Assembly (NCBI RefSeq): GCF_014698115.1
Contig: NZ_JACJSJ010000034.1
Span: 1-64,000, forward strand
Reading direction: 5' to 3'
DNA length: 64,000 nt
DNA from: Nostoc sp. FACHB-973
GTDB taxonomy: Bacteria > Cyanobacteriota > Cyanobacteriia > Cyanobacteriales > Nostocaceae
Under the pieces are notes generated by a model. It saw nothing but the letters and a program-made list of their open reading frames with translations, did no database searches and was not told the DNA's origin. The position numbers were made by a program, and so were the translations under genes. Positions within the stretch are counted from its first letter, which is position 1. Every line of letters starts with the position of its first letter. Below, in pieces: positions 35,508 to 44,677 of this stretch.

Positions 35508-36083
35508 TGCTTCACCCTCTAAACTTTGTGCCGCTAGTACTTTTTATTTCTCCACATAGTGATAGGTGAATTTCGCTCAAAAAGTGCTAGCAATTGCATC
35601 TTAACAAAACTTTAGCTCTTTCAGAACACTGCTCAAACTTTTTATTTCTGAAGATTTGATGAACTTTAGGGATAACTTGTAAAAGAAATTACTGAGGCGG
35701 AAATTCAAACAAAAGTTGTGACACCTGAAACTTACGTAAACATTATTCTGAAATTCGTTAATTCAGTTACAAATAGCAAATAAACTAAATATCGACAAAA
35801 AGCTTATTTTTAGAGGCTATTTTGTGAAATTCCAAAAAAATATTCTAGAGAATTTACTGATAAGATTACTAGTCATGTGCATCTATCTCAGTGCATATAC
35901 AAAAGCCGAACAATCAATGCTCCCAAGTTTATACTGAGAAAAAAGAAAGCTCTAAAAAAGTTTCAAATAATAAGACGTTATTTTTTCCCAGACCGATAAA
36001 AGCTGTTGATGGGCGATTGCCTCCGGCAGGCTACGCGAACGCCCCTGATAAATGTAAAGAAATGTTGCAATTTTTTACGCAGG
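35508..36083. other. Gene-free stretch (about 575 bp)
   Basis: AT-rich, no credible gene. A plus-strand frame (35891-36199) overlaps the amidohydrolase gene and contains the CTCCGGCAGGCTACGCGAACG repeat (36021-36044), so I do not call it. Confidence 0.4.
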
Positions 36084-37037
36084 CTAGAGTAAACAACGTT
36101 CAATGGTCGCTAGAACCGATTGAGAAAGTGCATCAAAATCGTAGCCACCTTCCAAGCCAAAGAGAATTTTACGAGTTAGCCCCAGACAATAATCGGTAAA
36201 CAAACCATAATCTTCTGATTCCAAGTTGATACTTGCCAAAGGATCTGCCGCATTGGCATCATAACCAGCACTGACAATCAGTAAATCCGGATTAAAGCTA
36301 GTTAAAAACGGTACTACCTTGTTTTCAAATAACGGCTGATAGACTGTAATATCGCTACCGGGGGGTACTGGTAAATTCAAGACATTATTATAAAAGCCGC
36401 GTTCTGTTGCTCTGCCAGTACCGGGATAGCACGGATACTGATGTAGGGAACAGTAGGCAATTTGCGGATGAGTTTCGACGATCGCCTGAGTACCATTACC
36501 GTGATGCACATCCCAATCGAGGATGGCGACACGGTTAATTCCGGGTTGTTCTAGGGCAAAAAAAGCGGCGATGGCGGCGTTAGAAAATAGGCAAAAGCCC
36601 ATACCCGCATCACTTTCAGCGTGGTGTCCTGGTGGACGCGCCAGTACAAAAGCCGGATTACCGGATTTTAATACAGCCTCAACTCCATCTAACCAAGCAC
36701 TCACGGCCAATAATGCCACATCATAACTGCGTGGCGAAACTGGTGTATCTCCATCCAAAGGGCCGCCACCACTAGAAGCGATTAAAGAGAGTTTTTTGAT
36801 GTAGGCTGGGCTGTGAGCCTTAACTAACAAAGACATCAACTCTGGCTGTTCTGGTGCTGGTGTGGGCGATCGCCATGCAATTTTATCTGCAAAAGTAGCT
36901 GCTTTGAGGGCGTTAGCGATCGCCGTCAACCGTTCTGGTTTTTCCGGATGGTATTTTCCAGTCTTATGATCTAAAAATTCGTCGGAATAGATGACTGGCA
37001 GCATAGGGTGAAAAAGAGTACTAACACTGAATGCCAT
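36084..37037 (-). CDS. Histone-deacetylase-family amidohydrolase
   Basis: 317 residues; ATG 37004 is an alternative start before LPVIYSDEF. Arginase/deacetylase fold with HPEKPERL near the start, the catalytic His pair in PPGHHAE, the zinc ligands in DWDVHHGNGTQ and SAGYDANAADPLA, and a GGYD loop near the C-terminus. Bacterial members deacetylate acetylpolyamines, acetoin-related or acetyl-lysine substrates; the substrate is not predictable. Confidence 0.92.
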   Translation of the reverse strand: MAFSVSTLFHPMLPVIYSDEFLDHKTGKYHPEKPERLTAIANALKAATFADKIAWRSPTPAPEQPELMSLLVKAHSPAYIKKLSLIASSGGGPLDGDTPVSPRSYDVALLAVSAWLDGVEAVLKSGNPAFVLARPPGHHAESDAGMGFCLFSNAAIAAFFALEQPGINRVAILDWDVHHGNGTQAIVETHPQIAYCSLHQYPCYPGTGRATERGFYNNVLNLPVPPGSDITVYQPLFENKVVPFLTSFNPDLLIVSAGYDANAADPLASINLESEDYGLFTDYCLGLTRKILFGLEGGYDFDALSQSVLATIERCLL

Positions 37038-37201
37038 TGTATCTTTATTAAGAAGAATTCAGAACTCAGGAGTCAGAATTCAGAATGAATTTGAGTCCGA
37101 TTCTTTGATGAATATTGGTTTAAAACCAAGCCTAATCGGGGGCGAAACAAAGTTTAAATATTGTTTTTTATTAAAATTCTATGTCTTTATGGTTATAGTG
37201 T

Positions 37202-37906
37202 TTACATATTCTGAATTCTATTCGCATCTTTGGTTATCTTCAACATCTGATTTCCACCCGGTTGGAGTTCATATTCCACTTGTTCAATATTTATGTTGTA
37301 ACCTTTTGCAGTGTAATATTTAATTATTTTATCTAAATGTTGCGAAGGCTTTGACATTAAAGTTATTAGGGGAAATATTCTGATTTCTTCAGCGATACGC
37401 AGCATTTCGCCCACGGAATTTAAGTGAAAATCATAATCCAGATGGTCTGAATATAAAAACAAGAAGTGTGAACAAAGGGCTATGTCAAATTCTTGATTAC
37501 GATATGCCAAACTTGGCAATTGACCAAATATGTATCTGTTGGTCTTTTTGCCATTATCATAATCAGATATAAATTTTTGAATGACTTTCACTCGATTGTG
37601 TCGTAAGTCATCTGGAGATTTATGATAACTCCACACCCAATCGTTCGGTGTAGCCTTGACTTGGTTAATAATATTATCTACCACTTCATTAAATCTTTGC
37701 AATATTTCATCACCAGAAAATTGGTATAGTGGATCGACAGAAACCACACTTTTACCATGAGGTGTCATTTCAGCATTAAAGCTTGCGGGACCATCACCAA
37801 CCCCAATAATTCTTTTATTTAAATCTGCGTTTGTTAAATTAAATATTTTTATATATTCATCCATTGACCTGCCAAAAGGAACTACTTTATCTAAAACCAT
37901 TGCCAT
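37202..37906 (-). CDS. SAM-dependent methyltransferase-like protein
   Basis: 234 residues. It has a Rossmann-type glycine motif IIGVGDGPASFNAEM (about 34-48), then VVSVDPLYQF in the place of the ribose-binding acidic loop. DIALCSHFLFLYS (about 143-155) resembles motif IV. The C-terminal strands (INIEQVEYELQPGG) fit the fold. The substrate is unknown. Its last codons are coded in a TTCTGAATTC repeat-like tract. Confidence 0.65.
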   Translation of the reverse strand: MAMVLDKVVPFGRSMDEYIKIFNLTNADLNKRIIGVGDGPASFNAEMTPHGKSVVSVDPLYQFSGDEILQRFNEVVDNIINQVKATPNDWVWSYHKSPDDLRHNRVKVIQKFISDYDNGKKTNRYIFGQLPSLAYRNQEFDIALCSHFLFLYSDHLDYDFHLNSVGEMLRIAEEIRIFPLITLMSKPSQHLDKIIKYYTAKGYNINIEQVEYELQPGGNQMLKITKDANRIQNM

Positions 37907-38030
37907 AGAGTTTGCCTCGTAAATAGACTGATTATACAGGACTCATCTTCTGGTAGCAAAGAAGATGCTTCTGACATTGCAGAAGAAGCATTTTCTGCAA
38001 TATCATCATCAACTAGAGTAACTTTATGGG

Positions 38031-38109
38031 GCGATCGCTCCTGGAGAGGTCTATAAGTATTACGATATAGTAATTTTAGGCAAAATAAAGCGATCGCTCC
38101 TAGAGAGGT
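38031..38109 (+). promoter_or_regulatory. Duplicated leader module before the Uma2 gene
   Basis: GCGATCGCTCCTGGAGAGGT at 38031-38050 recurs at 38090-38109 with one change; the second copy supplies the GAGAGG ribosome site, 3 bp before the ATG. The first copy has no start codon after it. Confidence 0.65.
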
Positions 38110-38112
38110 TTT

Positions 38113-38655
38113 ATGTCTCTGACGCTTGAAGACTTGGAAAAAATGCAGCAACAGCATCCCGACTATCGCATGGAACTAGTCAAGGGTAATATTATTGTTA
38201 TGAGTCCATCAGGATACGAATCAGATGAAGTCGCAGCTGAAATGGTAGCCCAGTTACGTAACTGGGTTAGACCGCGCAAACTAGGAAGAACAGCAGCTTC
38301 TAGCGCTGGTTTCAGATTGCCAAATTCAGATTTGCGTGCGCCCGACGCCTCATTTGTTTTAGCCGAACGCTTGCGTCGCAGTCCCAAGTCTTTTGCTCAA
38401 TTAGCTCCCGATTTGACTGTAGAGGTGAAGTCCCCTAGTGATAATTTAGAGGATCTCAGAGCCAAGATTCGAGAATTTCTGAGTTTGGGAACTAAGGTAG
38501 GAATTTTGCTCAATCCAGATGAGCGGATTGTTGAAGTTTACAACTTTGGACAAGAGGCAATAATACTTCGTGATGGCGATATTTTAACAGTTCCCGAATT
38601 GCTTCCAGGATGGGAAGTACCAATTGTAGATTTATGGCCTCCAGAGTTTGACTAA
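38113..38655 (+). CDS. Uma2-family (DUF820) putative endonuclease
   Basis: 180 residues. PD-(D/E)xK fold: EDLEKMQQQHPDYRMELVKGNIIVMSPS, then PNSDLRAPDASFVLAE (Asp) and PDLTVEVKSPSD (ExK), and the C-terminal EIVEVYNFGQEA-type strands. Cyanobacterial genomes carry dozens of Uma2 paralogues of mostly unknown role. A GAGAGG ribosome site precedes the ATG. Confidence 0.9.
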   Translation: MSLTLEDLEKMQQQHPDYRMELVKGNIIVMSPSGYESDEVAAEMVAQLRNWVRPRKLGRTAASSAGFRLPNSDLRAPDASFVLAERLRRSPKSFAQLAPDLTVEVKSPSDNLEDLRAKIREFLSLGTKVGILLNPDERIVEVYNFGQEAIILRDGDILTVPELLPGWEVPIVDLWPPEFD

Positions 38656-38982
38656 GATAGTGTTGAAAAACAAGGGAAAAGGGAACCGATGTTTAAATAA
38701 TTCGTAATTCGTAATTTGTAATTCGTAATTTTTAATTTGTAATTCGTAATGGGCTAAGCCCCGCTTCTCTACGAGACGCGGCGCGAACGCTAACGTAAGT
38801 CGTAATTTTTATTAGACATTCAGTCGAACTTTAGGCGATCGCTTTGAGTGCAGATGGCAACCTTTGGTTAGTCGCAGGTAGGATAAAACTATCAAGATTT
38901 GACAACAGCCGTAGTGATTTAGTCCCCGATCGACTAAGGGACGGTAGAATATACCTAATTTTCGTAGCTTCAAAGCCCAACT
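38656..38982. other. Gene-free stretch with ATTCGTA heptamers
   Basis: About seven ATTCGTA/ATTTGTA units (38700-38750), then the CTCTACGAGACGCGGCGCGAACG repeat (38766-38788). The end carries the ycf23-like gene's promoter. Confidence 0.55.
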
Positions 38983-39729
38983 ATGACGATGCATTCCACA
39001 CTCCAACGTGCATTTACTAACCGCCGCGTTCTGAAAGTGATCAGCGGCTTAAATAATTTCGATGCCGCTAGCGTCGCCGCTACTGTCAAAGCTGCTGAAT
39101 TTGGCGGTGCTACTTTTGTTGATATCGCCGCCGATCGCGCCTTAGTGGAGTTAGCTAAGAGTTTGACAAATTTGCCAGTTTGTGTGTCAGCAGTAGAACC
39201 AGAGAAATTTGTGCAAGCTGTGGCAGCTGGTGCCGATTTAATTGAAATCGGGAATTTTGATTCTTTCTATGCTCAAGGACGCCGTTTCGAGGCTTTGGAA
39301 GTTCTAGCCTTGACTAAGCAAACCCGCGCTCTCCTCCCAGAAATTACCTTATCTGTCACCGTTCCCCACATCCTGGAACTAGATCAACAGGTACAACTAG
39401 CAGAGGAACTGGTGAAAGCTGGAGCGGACATTATCCAAACCGAAGGCGGTACTAGCAGTAATCCAGTTCACCCTGGAACTTTAGGATTAATTGAAAAAGC
39501 CGCCCCCACCTTGGCAGCAGCTTTTGAGATTTCTCGTGCAGTGACAGTACCGGTATTGTGTGCTTCAGGCATTTCTAGCGTTACCGCACCATTAGCGATC
39601 GCTGCCGGTGCTGCTGGTGTTGGTGTTGGTTCCGCCATCAACCAACTCAATAGCGAAGTCGCGATGATTGCCGCTGTGCGTGCTTTGGTGGAAGCGTTGG
39701 CAACTGCAAGAGTGTTGAGTGAGAAATAG
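38983..39729 (+). CDS. ycf23: Ycf23/DUF561 family protein
   Basis: 248 residues; ATG 38989 is an alternative. A TIM-barrel-like protein conserved in cyanobacteria and algal plastids. The segments RRVLKVISGLNNFD, AAEFGGATFVDIAADR, AGADLIEIGNFDSFY and ADIIQTEGGTSS fit the family, as does PVLCASGISSVTAP-LAIAAGAAGVGVGS near the C-terminus. The fold suggests a phosphate-binding barrel enzyme, but the reaction is not known. Confidence 0.9.
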   Translation: MTMHSTLQRAFTNRRVLKVISGLNNFDAASVAATVKAAEFGGATFVDIAADRALVELAKSLTNLPVCVSAVEPEKFVQAVAAGADLIEIGNFDSFYAQGRRFEALEVLALTKQTRALLPEITLSVTVPHILELDQQVQLAEELVKAGADIIQTEGGTSSNPVHPGTLGLIEKAAPTLAAAFEISRAVTVPVLCASGISSVTAPLAIAAGAAGVGVGSAINQLNSEVAMIAAVRALVEALATARVLSEK

Positions 39730-39893
39730 GGAGTAGGGAGTAGGGAGTGGGGAGTGAGGAGTGAGGAGTGAGGAGTGAGGAGTGAGAAGTTATTCTCCTT
39801 GTCCTCTTGTCTCCCTCATCCCCCTCATCTCCCTCATCCCCCTCATCCCCCTTATCCCCCTACTCCCCACTCCCCACTCCCCACTCCCCTCAC
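39729..39893. repeat. GGAGTGA / CTCATCC tandem arrays
   Basis: Begins at the ycf23 stop: GGGAGTA, then GGAGTGA repeated about six times, then CCCTCATC and CCCCACT arrays on the other strand sense. Ends at the aminotransferase stop codon. Confidence 0.8.
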
Positions 39894-41038
39894 TTCAAAC
39901 AATCTTTCAGCGCATAAATCACCTGATCTTGCTGTTTTTGTGTCAGTTCTGGGAACATAGGTAGGGATATGACTTCGTGGCAGGCTTGTTCTGCCAATGG
40001 GAAGTCACCAATTTGATAGCCCAGGCTTTGATAAACTGGCTGCAAGTGTAAAGGGTAGGGGTAATAAACCATTGAGCTGACGCCTTGCTCTTGCAATTGA
40101 GTACGCACCCAATCTCGATATTTGGCGCTGGCACCATTTCGTTGTTCGCCTGATATGCGAATAGTGTATTGGTTCCATACCCCAATACCCTCAGGTAATT
40201 CTTGGGGCGGGACAATTCCGGGAACTTGACTCAGGAACTGATAGTAATAATTGGCAATTTCTCGGCGTCGTTCATTCCAAATATCTAAATAACGCAGTTT
40301 AATTTGCAAAATAGCCGCTTGTAGAGCATCCAAGCGGCTATTTACACCTATTTCTTCGTGCAAATATCGAATTTTACTTCCATGATCCCGTAGTATTCGC
40401 AGTTTTGTGGCGATCGCTGGATCGTTAGTTGTGATTGCTCCGCCATCACCGCAACCACCAAGATTTTTGGTAGGGTAGAAACTAAAGCAACCAATATGTC
40501 CAATGCTTCCGACTTTTTGATCGGCCCAAATTGCGCCTGTAGATTGAGCGCAATCTTCAATGACTGACAAATTGTGAGCAAGTGCGATCGCCATCAATGA
40601 TGTCATATCCACTGGTTGCCCAAATAGGTGAACCGGGATAATCGCTTTGGTTTTTGGTGTAATTGCCGCTGCTATTTGCTCTACATCTAAGTTAAACGTG
40701 GTAGCATCAATATCAACGAAAACAGGCTTGGCACCCACGGCGCTAATCACTTCAGCAGTAGCGATAAAAGTGAAAGGCGTTGTAATCACTTCATCGCCTG
40801 CACCAATTCCCAAGACTCGTAGAGCTAAATAGAGCGCATCAGTACCGGAATTACAAGCTATACATTGATTAACACCATGATAGATGGCAAACTGTTGCTC
40901 AAAGCCTTCGACTAAGGGGCCACCGATATAACGGCCAGAAGCTAGAACTTCTAAGACGGCTGCACTTACTTCTGCTTCGATGCTGGTGTATTGTTGCTTG
41001 ATATCAAAAGCAGGGACGGGATTTACGCTTTGGATCAT
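39890..41038 (-). CDS. DegT/DnrJ/EryC1-type PLP-dependent sugar aminotransferase
   Basis: 382 residues. PLP fold type I: the GTDALYLALRVLGIG segment and the DVEQIAAAITPKTKAIIPVHLFG core. The SFYPTKNLGGCGDGGAI segment holds the Schiff-base Lys (SxxPTKNLG, about 190). SRLDALQAAIL follows. These enzymes aminate keto-sugars for surface polysaccharides or glycosylated products. The neighbours do not show a pathway; the polysaccharide genes at 29-32 kb are too far to be in the same operon. Confidence 0.9.
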   Translation of the reverse strand: MIQSVNPVPAFDIKQQYTSIEAEVSAAVLEVLASGRYIGGPLVEGFEQQFAIYHGVNQCIACNSGTDALYLALRVLGIGAGDEVITTPFTFIATAEVISAVGAKPVFVDIDATTFNLDVEQIAAAITPKTKAIIPVHLFGQPVDMTSLMAIALAHNLSVIEDCAQSTGAIWADQKVGSIGHIGCFSFYPTKNLGGCGDGGAITTNDPAIATKLRILRDHGSKIRYLHEEIGVNSRLDALQAAILQIKLRYLDIWNERRREIANYYYQFLSQVPGIVPPQELPEGIGVWNQYTIRISGEQRNGASAKYRDWVRTQLQEQGVSSMVYYPYPLHLQPVYQSLGYQIGDFPLAEQACHEVISLPMFPELTQKQQDQVIYALKDCLK

Positions 41039-41361
41039 GAGTTCTTATTTTATCGGAAGATACACAGGATGCACTTCGAGGTCAATTTTTGCTGATTGAA
41101 TTGTTACTCAAAGAGGTATTAAAAGACTATCGCCCAAATTACGCATCTATTAGGGTTTTTGCTTAAATTGTGGTGTAGTCAACTACCGCACGTTTAATTT
41201 ACAGATAATAGTGTTACTAAGTTTTTGCCATGTTAAGGTTGTACCATTTTGAATTTTGAATTGATGAAGGTGATATATATCAACCAAGAGCCAACACATT
41301 GAATCAAAGTTCCTCTTGTGCGTGCTGCTTGGAAAAAAAAATACCAGGAGATAGAAAACCC

Positions 41362-42138
41362 GTGCAGGATCTGATCGAGCTGGATTTCGTGGATTTAGCT
41401 ATTGCTTTAGGATTAATGGCGATCGCCATTGGTGTATCTAGCTGGGAAAAATTAGGACTAGAGTTGAACTTAGCCCTAGCTACTGGAAGAACCATCTTAC
41501 AACTACTTGTATTGGGATACATTTTAGATTTCATCTTTGCTTTGGGCAATGCTTGGGCAGTTTTGGCGATATTAGCAATCATGCTGACAATTACGGCGAT
41601 TGTCGCACGAAATCGCATCAGCCAAAAAATTCCTTATGTATTGCCTTTGGTGTGGGGTGCAATTTTCATCAGTACCGCCCTGACAGTGCTTTATACCAAC
41701 TTCTTGATTCTTCAACCAGACAGATGGTACCAAGCGCAGTATATGATTCCCTTGGCAGGGATAGTCATAGGTAATGCCATGAATGCAGCGGCGATCGCCG
41801 GGGAACGCCTTGTCAGCACCATTAATTCCAGCCATTTGGAAATAGAAACTCACTTGAGCTTAGGCGCAACTCCAGAGCAAGCAGTTAGTCAGTACCGCAA
41901 AGACGCCATCCGAGTCGCTTTGATTCCGACTCTCAATCAAATGATACTTATAGGTATGGTGGCAATACCAGGAATTACCACCGGACAGTTACTAGCTGGT
42001 GTCAAACCCTTGGATGCTGTATCCTACGAAATTTTAATTACGTTTATGGTTGCTTTTGCTAACTTAATGACAACAGTTTTACTTACGAAGGGATTGTGTC
42101 GTCAGTTTTTTAATTCCGCCGCCCAGTTAGTTAGGTGA
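41362..42138 (+). CDS. fetB: FetB-like (UPF0014) ABC transporter permease
   Basis: 258 residues from GTG 41362 with AGGAG 11 bp upstream; an upstream in-frame TTG (41299) adds a Cys-rich stretch that looks unnatural. About seven hydrophobic spans (LAIALGLMAIAIG; LQLLVLGYILDFIFAL; LAILAIMLTITAIV; YVLPLVWGAIFIS). The family motif region is RLVSTINSSHLEIETHLSLGAT. Iron-export permease family; the ATPase partner (FetA) is not in this window. Confidence 0.8.
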   Translation: MQDLIELDFVDLAIALGLMAIAIGVSSWEKLGLELNLALATGRTILQLLVLGYILDFIFALGNAWAVLAILAIMLTITAIVARNRISQKIPYVLPLVWGAIFISTALTVLYTNFLILQPDRWYQAQYMIPLAGIVIGNAMNAAAIAGERLVSTINSSHLEIETHLSLGATPEQAVSQYRKDAIRVALIPTLNQMILIGMVAIPGITTGQLLAGVKPLDAVSYEILITFMVAFANLMTTVLLTKGLCRQFFNSAAQLVR

Positions 42139-42191
42139 AGTAGTTAATCTACATCCAAAAGTATTTCATCATCTTGGCAAGGTAAATTAAA

Positions 42192-42809
42192 ATGGCATTT
42201 AGTAATTATAAAACTATTAGTGCAGTCATTAGAAAATTTCAAATTAAATATGTTCAGTCTAATTTTATGTTGGAAGTAAATTTTCCAGTGAGAGAATCTT
42301 TCAAAGAGGAATTAGACTTGCTATTTACAGATGGAGTTATTGATAATTCTGAGAATGCTATTTGTGAGAATTTTATCTATCCAGTCTTGAAAGAAGTATG
42401 GAAACCTTACCGAAGTAAGTTAACACTTTGGAGTCATGAAACATTAGCTTATGATGAAGATTTATCAGGCGTTCCAGATTATACGGTGACACAGCGAAAT
42501 CCTTTGGGTACCATTGTTTTTGATAAACCTTATTTTTTGACGGTTGAAGCTAAACAAGACAAATTTGAAGAAGGTTGGGGTCAGTGTTTAGCGGAAATGA
42601 TCGCAGTGCAGCGAATTAATGATGATTTTGTCAGTGATATTTTTGGGATTGTTTCTAACGGTAAAATATGGCAATTTGGAAAGTTGATTGCTGATGTCTT
42701 TACTCGGAATAAAAATTTGTATGTAATTCAAGATTTAGATAAATTATTTGCTGCGGTAAATTATATTTTTCAACAATGTGAATTAAAAGCAAATATACCA
42801 GGCGATTAG
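42192..42809 (+). CDS. PD-(D/E)XK-nuclease-like hypothetical protein
   Basis: 205 residues. The core GVPDYTVTQ (Asp about 96) and YFLTVEAKQDKFEEGWGQCLAEM (Glu-x-Lys about 118-120) resemble PD-(D/E)xK hydrolases, followed by IFGIVSNGKIWQFGKL, a layout common in restriction-type and cyanobacterial orphan proteins. The last codons (KANIPGD plus stop) lie in a dispersed repeat (42790-42819). The real end may therefore have been changed. Confidence 0.65.
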   Translation: MAFSNYKTISAVIRKFQIKYVQSNFMLEVNFPVRESFKEELDLLFTDGVIDNSENAICENFIYPVLKEVWKPYRSKLTLWSHETLAYDEDLSGVPDYTVTQRNPLGTIVFDKPYFLTVEAKQDKFEEGWGQCLAEMIAVQRINDDFVSDIFGIVSNGKIWQFGKLIADVFTRNKNLYVIQDLDKLFAAVNYIFQQCELKANIPGD

Positions 42810-42930
42810 AAATCGCGGTTCATCTTGCACACAAACAAAGTCCGCCTACGCGGACTCAAAGAATTTGAAACCCACGCAGGTGGGTTTTGTCTGTATAGCC
42901 GCGAATTCCATTCGCCACGGCAGGTATGTT
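42790..42930. repeat. Dispersed repeat with nested hairpins
   Basis: Starts GCAAATATACCAGG (same 30 bases as 9212-9241), then GTCCGCCTACGCGGAC (a perfect palindrome), the AACCCACGCAGGTGGGTT hairpin with T run, and CCGCGAATTC at the right. The hairpin at 42867-42889 may act as a terminator. Confidence 0.7.
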
Positions 42931-42977
42931 TTTACAAAAGTGAGATGCTTCTACGCAGTCGGATTATTAATTCTGAC

Positions 42978-43475
42978 TCATGAATTTTGAATTTTGAATT
43001 CTTCAATTATTGCCTGACTATCCAAGCGACACAATCTGACTTTCTTAATAATTTTTGCACCTATTCTTTGATAAAATTTGATTCCACGCTCGTTGGATAC
43101 AGCCACAGTCCAATCAATTCTGCCACAACCTTTTTCTTGCCCTATCTGACGCAAACGTAGTATCAGCGCCTCACCAATTTTGTGATTTCGATGTTCAGCT
43201 TTCACATATAAATCATCAAGCCAAATTCCAGGTTTGGCTAAAAAGGTTGAATAAATAAAATGATAGGTTGCCAAGCCAATAGCATCGCCATCAACCTCAG
43301 CCAAAAGAACAAAAGCAAGAGGCTTTTCTCCAAATAAATCAACTTCTAGCTTTTGAGGAGTTGCTTCTACAGATTCAGGACAACCATCAAATTCGGCTTT
43401 CAAATAAATTAATTCCATAATGGCAGGAATATCTTGCTGGTTTGCATATCGAATTAAAATATTTGTGCCTGCCAT
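42978..43475 (-). CDS. GNAT-family N-acetyltransferase
   Basis: 165 residues from ATG 43475. The acetyl-CoA site is HRNHKIGEALILRLRQIG (about 95-112). Also IWLDDLYVKAEHR before it and FYQRIGAKIIKK after it, as in diamine or aminoalkyl acetyltransferases. The start lies 4 bp after the GST gene's stop, so the two are co-transcribed. A longer reading (43526) overlaps the GST end and is less likely. Confidence 0.88.
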   Translation of the reverse strand: MAGTNILIRYANQQDIPAIMELIYLKAEFDGCPESVEATPQKLEVDLFGEKPLAFVLLAEVDGDAIGLATYHFIYSTFLAKPGIWLDDLYVKAEHRNHKIGEALILRLRQIGQEKGCGRIDWTVAVSNERGIKFYQRIGAKIIKKVRLCRLDSQAIIEEFKIQNS

Positions 43476-43479
43476 TTCC

Positions 43480-44133
43480 TTAAAACTCGTATTGGGGAAG
43501 AATTTCTGTTTCACTCTTTGCTGCATTTATCCACTCTTGCATGGCGCTTAGTGCCAAAACTGTCTCTACGTAATCTCTAGAAACGGCATCTAACTGCACA
43601 TCATAAGCTACAAACCGCAAGACAACTGGGGCAAAAAACGCATCAGCAATTGTGAAGTTGCCAAACAATAAATTGCCAGCAGCCCCAAATTTTTGGCGTG
43701 ATTCTTGCCAAATACTCGTAATGCGATCGATATCTTGTTGTACGCCAGATGCTAAACCTTTACCAGGGTATTTAGTCCGGCAGTTCATCGGCATATTCTG
43801 ACGCAAGTTTTGAAACCCTGAGTGCATTTCAGCTGTGATAGAACGAGCAAATGCTCTTGCTGTTTTATCCTCTGGCCACCATTGCAAAGTCGGAAATGTT
43901 TCAGCTAGGTATTCACAAATAGCAAGAGAATCCCATACAGTTAGTGTATCGTGTATTAGTACAGGTACTTTTCCTGATGGCGAGTATTGCCGAGTTTTTG
44001 ATGAAGAATCTGAACCGTAAAGCGGAATCCGAATTTCATCGAATTCTAAACTAAATTGTTTCATCGCTAGCCAAGGACGAAGTGACCAAGATGAATAATT
44101 TTTATTGCCAATTACCAAAGTTAGTTGTGTCAT
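43480..44133 (-). CDS. Glutathione S-transferase family protein
   Basis: 217 residues from ATG 44133. N-terminal thioredoxin-like part MTQLTLVIGNKNYSSWSLRPWLAMKQ, then the cis-Pro loop KVPVLIHDTLTVWDSLAICEYLAE, and the helical C-domain. Ser near residue 15 (NYSSWSLRPW) is the likely catalytic residue of this cyanobacterial and proteobacterial class. It detoxifies electrophiles or oxidised substrates. It overlaps operon-like with the small protein upstream and the GNAT enzyme downstream. Confidence 0.9.
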   Translation of the reverse strand: MTQLTLVIGNKNYSSWSLRPWLAMKQFSLEFDEIRIPLYGSDSSSKTRQYSPSGKVPVLIHDTLTVWDSLAICEYLAETFPTLQWWPEDKTARAFARSITAEMHSGFQNLRQNMPMNCRTKYPGKGLASGVQQDIDRITSIWQESRQKFGAAGNLLFGNFTIADAFFAPVVLRFVAYDVQLDAVSRDYVETVLALSAMQEWINAAKSETEILPQYEF

Positions 44134-44137
44134 ATTT

Positions 44138-44422
44138 TTAGTACCTGTAAAGCTGTTCAATCCACATAGACACATCAACTTCCGAACCGGAAGCAAAAGA
44201 TTTTCTGGTTACAGGATCGTAAGCTTGCCAATAAATATTCCCGTGGCGGTCAACTTTTTGTGTCACTTGTAATTCGTTAGGATCTGCTAGAAGTTGATTG
44301 ACAAATTTTTTCCAGATACTATGTAGAGATTGCCAAAATTTTGAGTTGGCTTTTTTATAGAATGAGGGGCTACAAGTTATGTCTATTTTTTCCGTTTGTA
44401 GGCATTTAATGTGATTATTCAT
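44138..44422 (-). CDS. Small conserved protein, first of the GST cluster
   Basis: 94 residues from ATG 44422. The central segment FVNQLLADPNELQVTQKVDRHG-NIYWQAYDPVTRKSFASGSEVDVSMWIEQLY is conserved in cyanobacteria as far as I recall. No motif for function. It ends 5 bp before the GST gene; all three genes are likely one operon. Confidence 0.7.
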   Translation of the reverse strand: MNNHIKCLQTEKIDITCSPSFYKKANSKFWQSLHSIWKKFVNQLLADPNELQVTQKVDRHGNIYWQAYDPVTRKSFASGSEVDVSMWIEQLYRY

Positions 44423-44459
44423 AAAACTATTCCTGACACTTGCTGTTTGAAGTAATCAA

Positions 44460-44522
44460 AATTCTGAATTCTGACTTCTGACTTCTGAATTCTGACTTCT
44501 GACTTCTGACTTCTGAATTCTG
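44460..44522. repeat. TTCTGAC / TTCTGAA heptamer array
   Basis: About nine tandem units of TTCTGAC and TTCTGAA between the divergent GST cluster and the LysR gene. Confidence 0.85.
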
Positions 44523-44677
44523 CTGTCAATAAAACAGTAGCAACGTTGCAGCGAGGAATCAAATCATGGCTTGCATAGCTTCTATAAATATGATTTATAG
44601 ATATGAGAAATCATGAATACAAGGTTTTTGTCACAATTAAATCAGGATGCGTATACCGTTGTTCTCATCAATTGCCC

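Noticed and set aside
35294-35569. Plus-strand 91-codon frame
   Set aside because: Lies opposite the small membrane protein and is Leu-rich only because it is its complement.
41041-41166. 41-codon plus-strand frame reading VLILSEDTQDALRGQFLLIE
   Set aside because: It looks protein-like but has no start codon or ribosome site and abuts the aminotransferase start; possibly a gene relic, not supportable from sequence alone.
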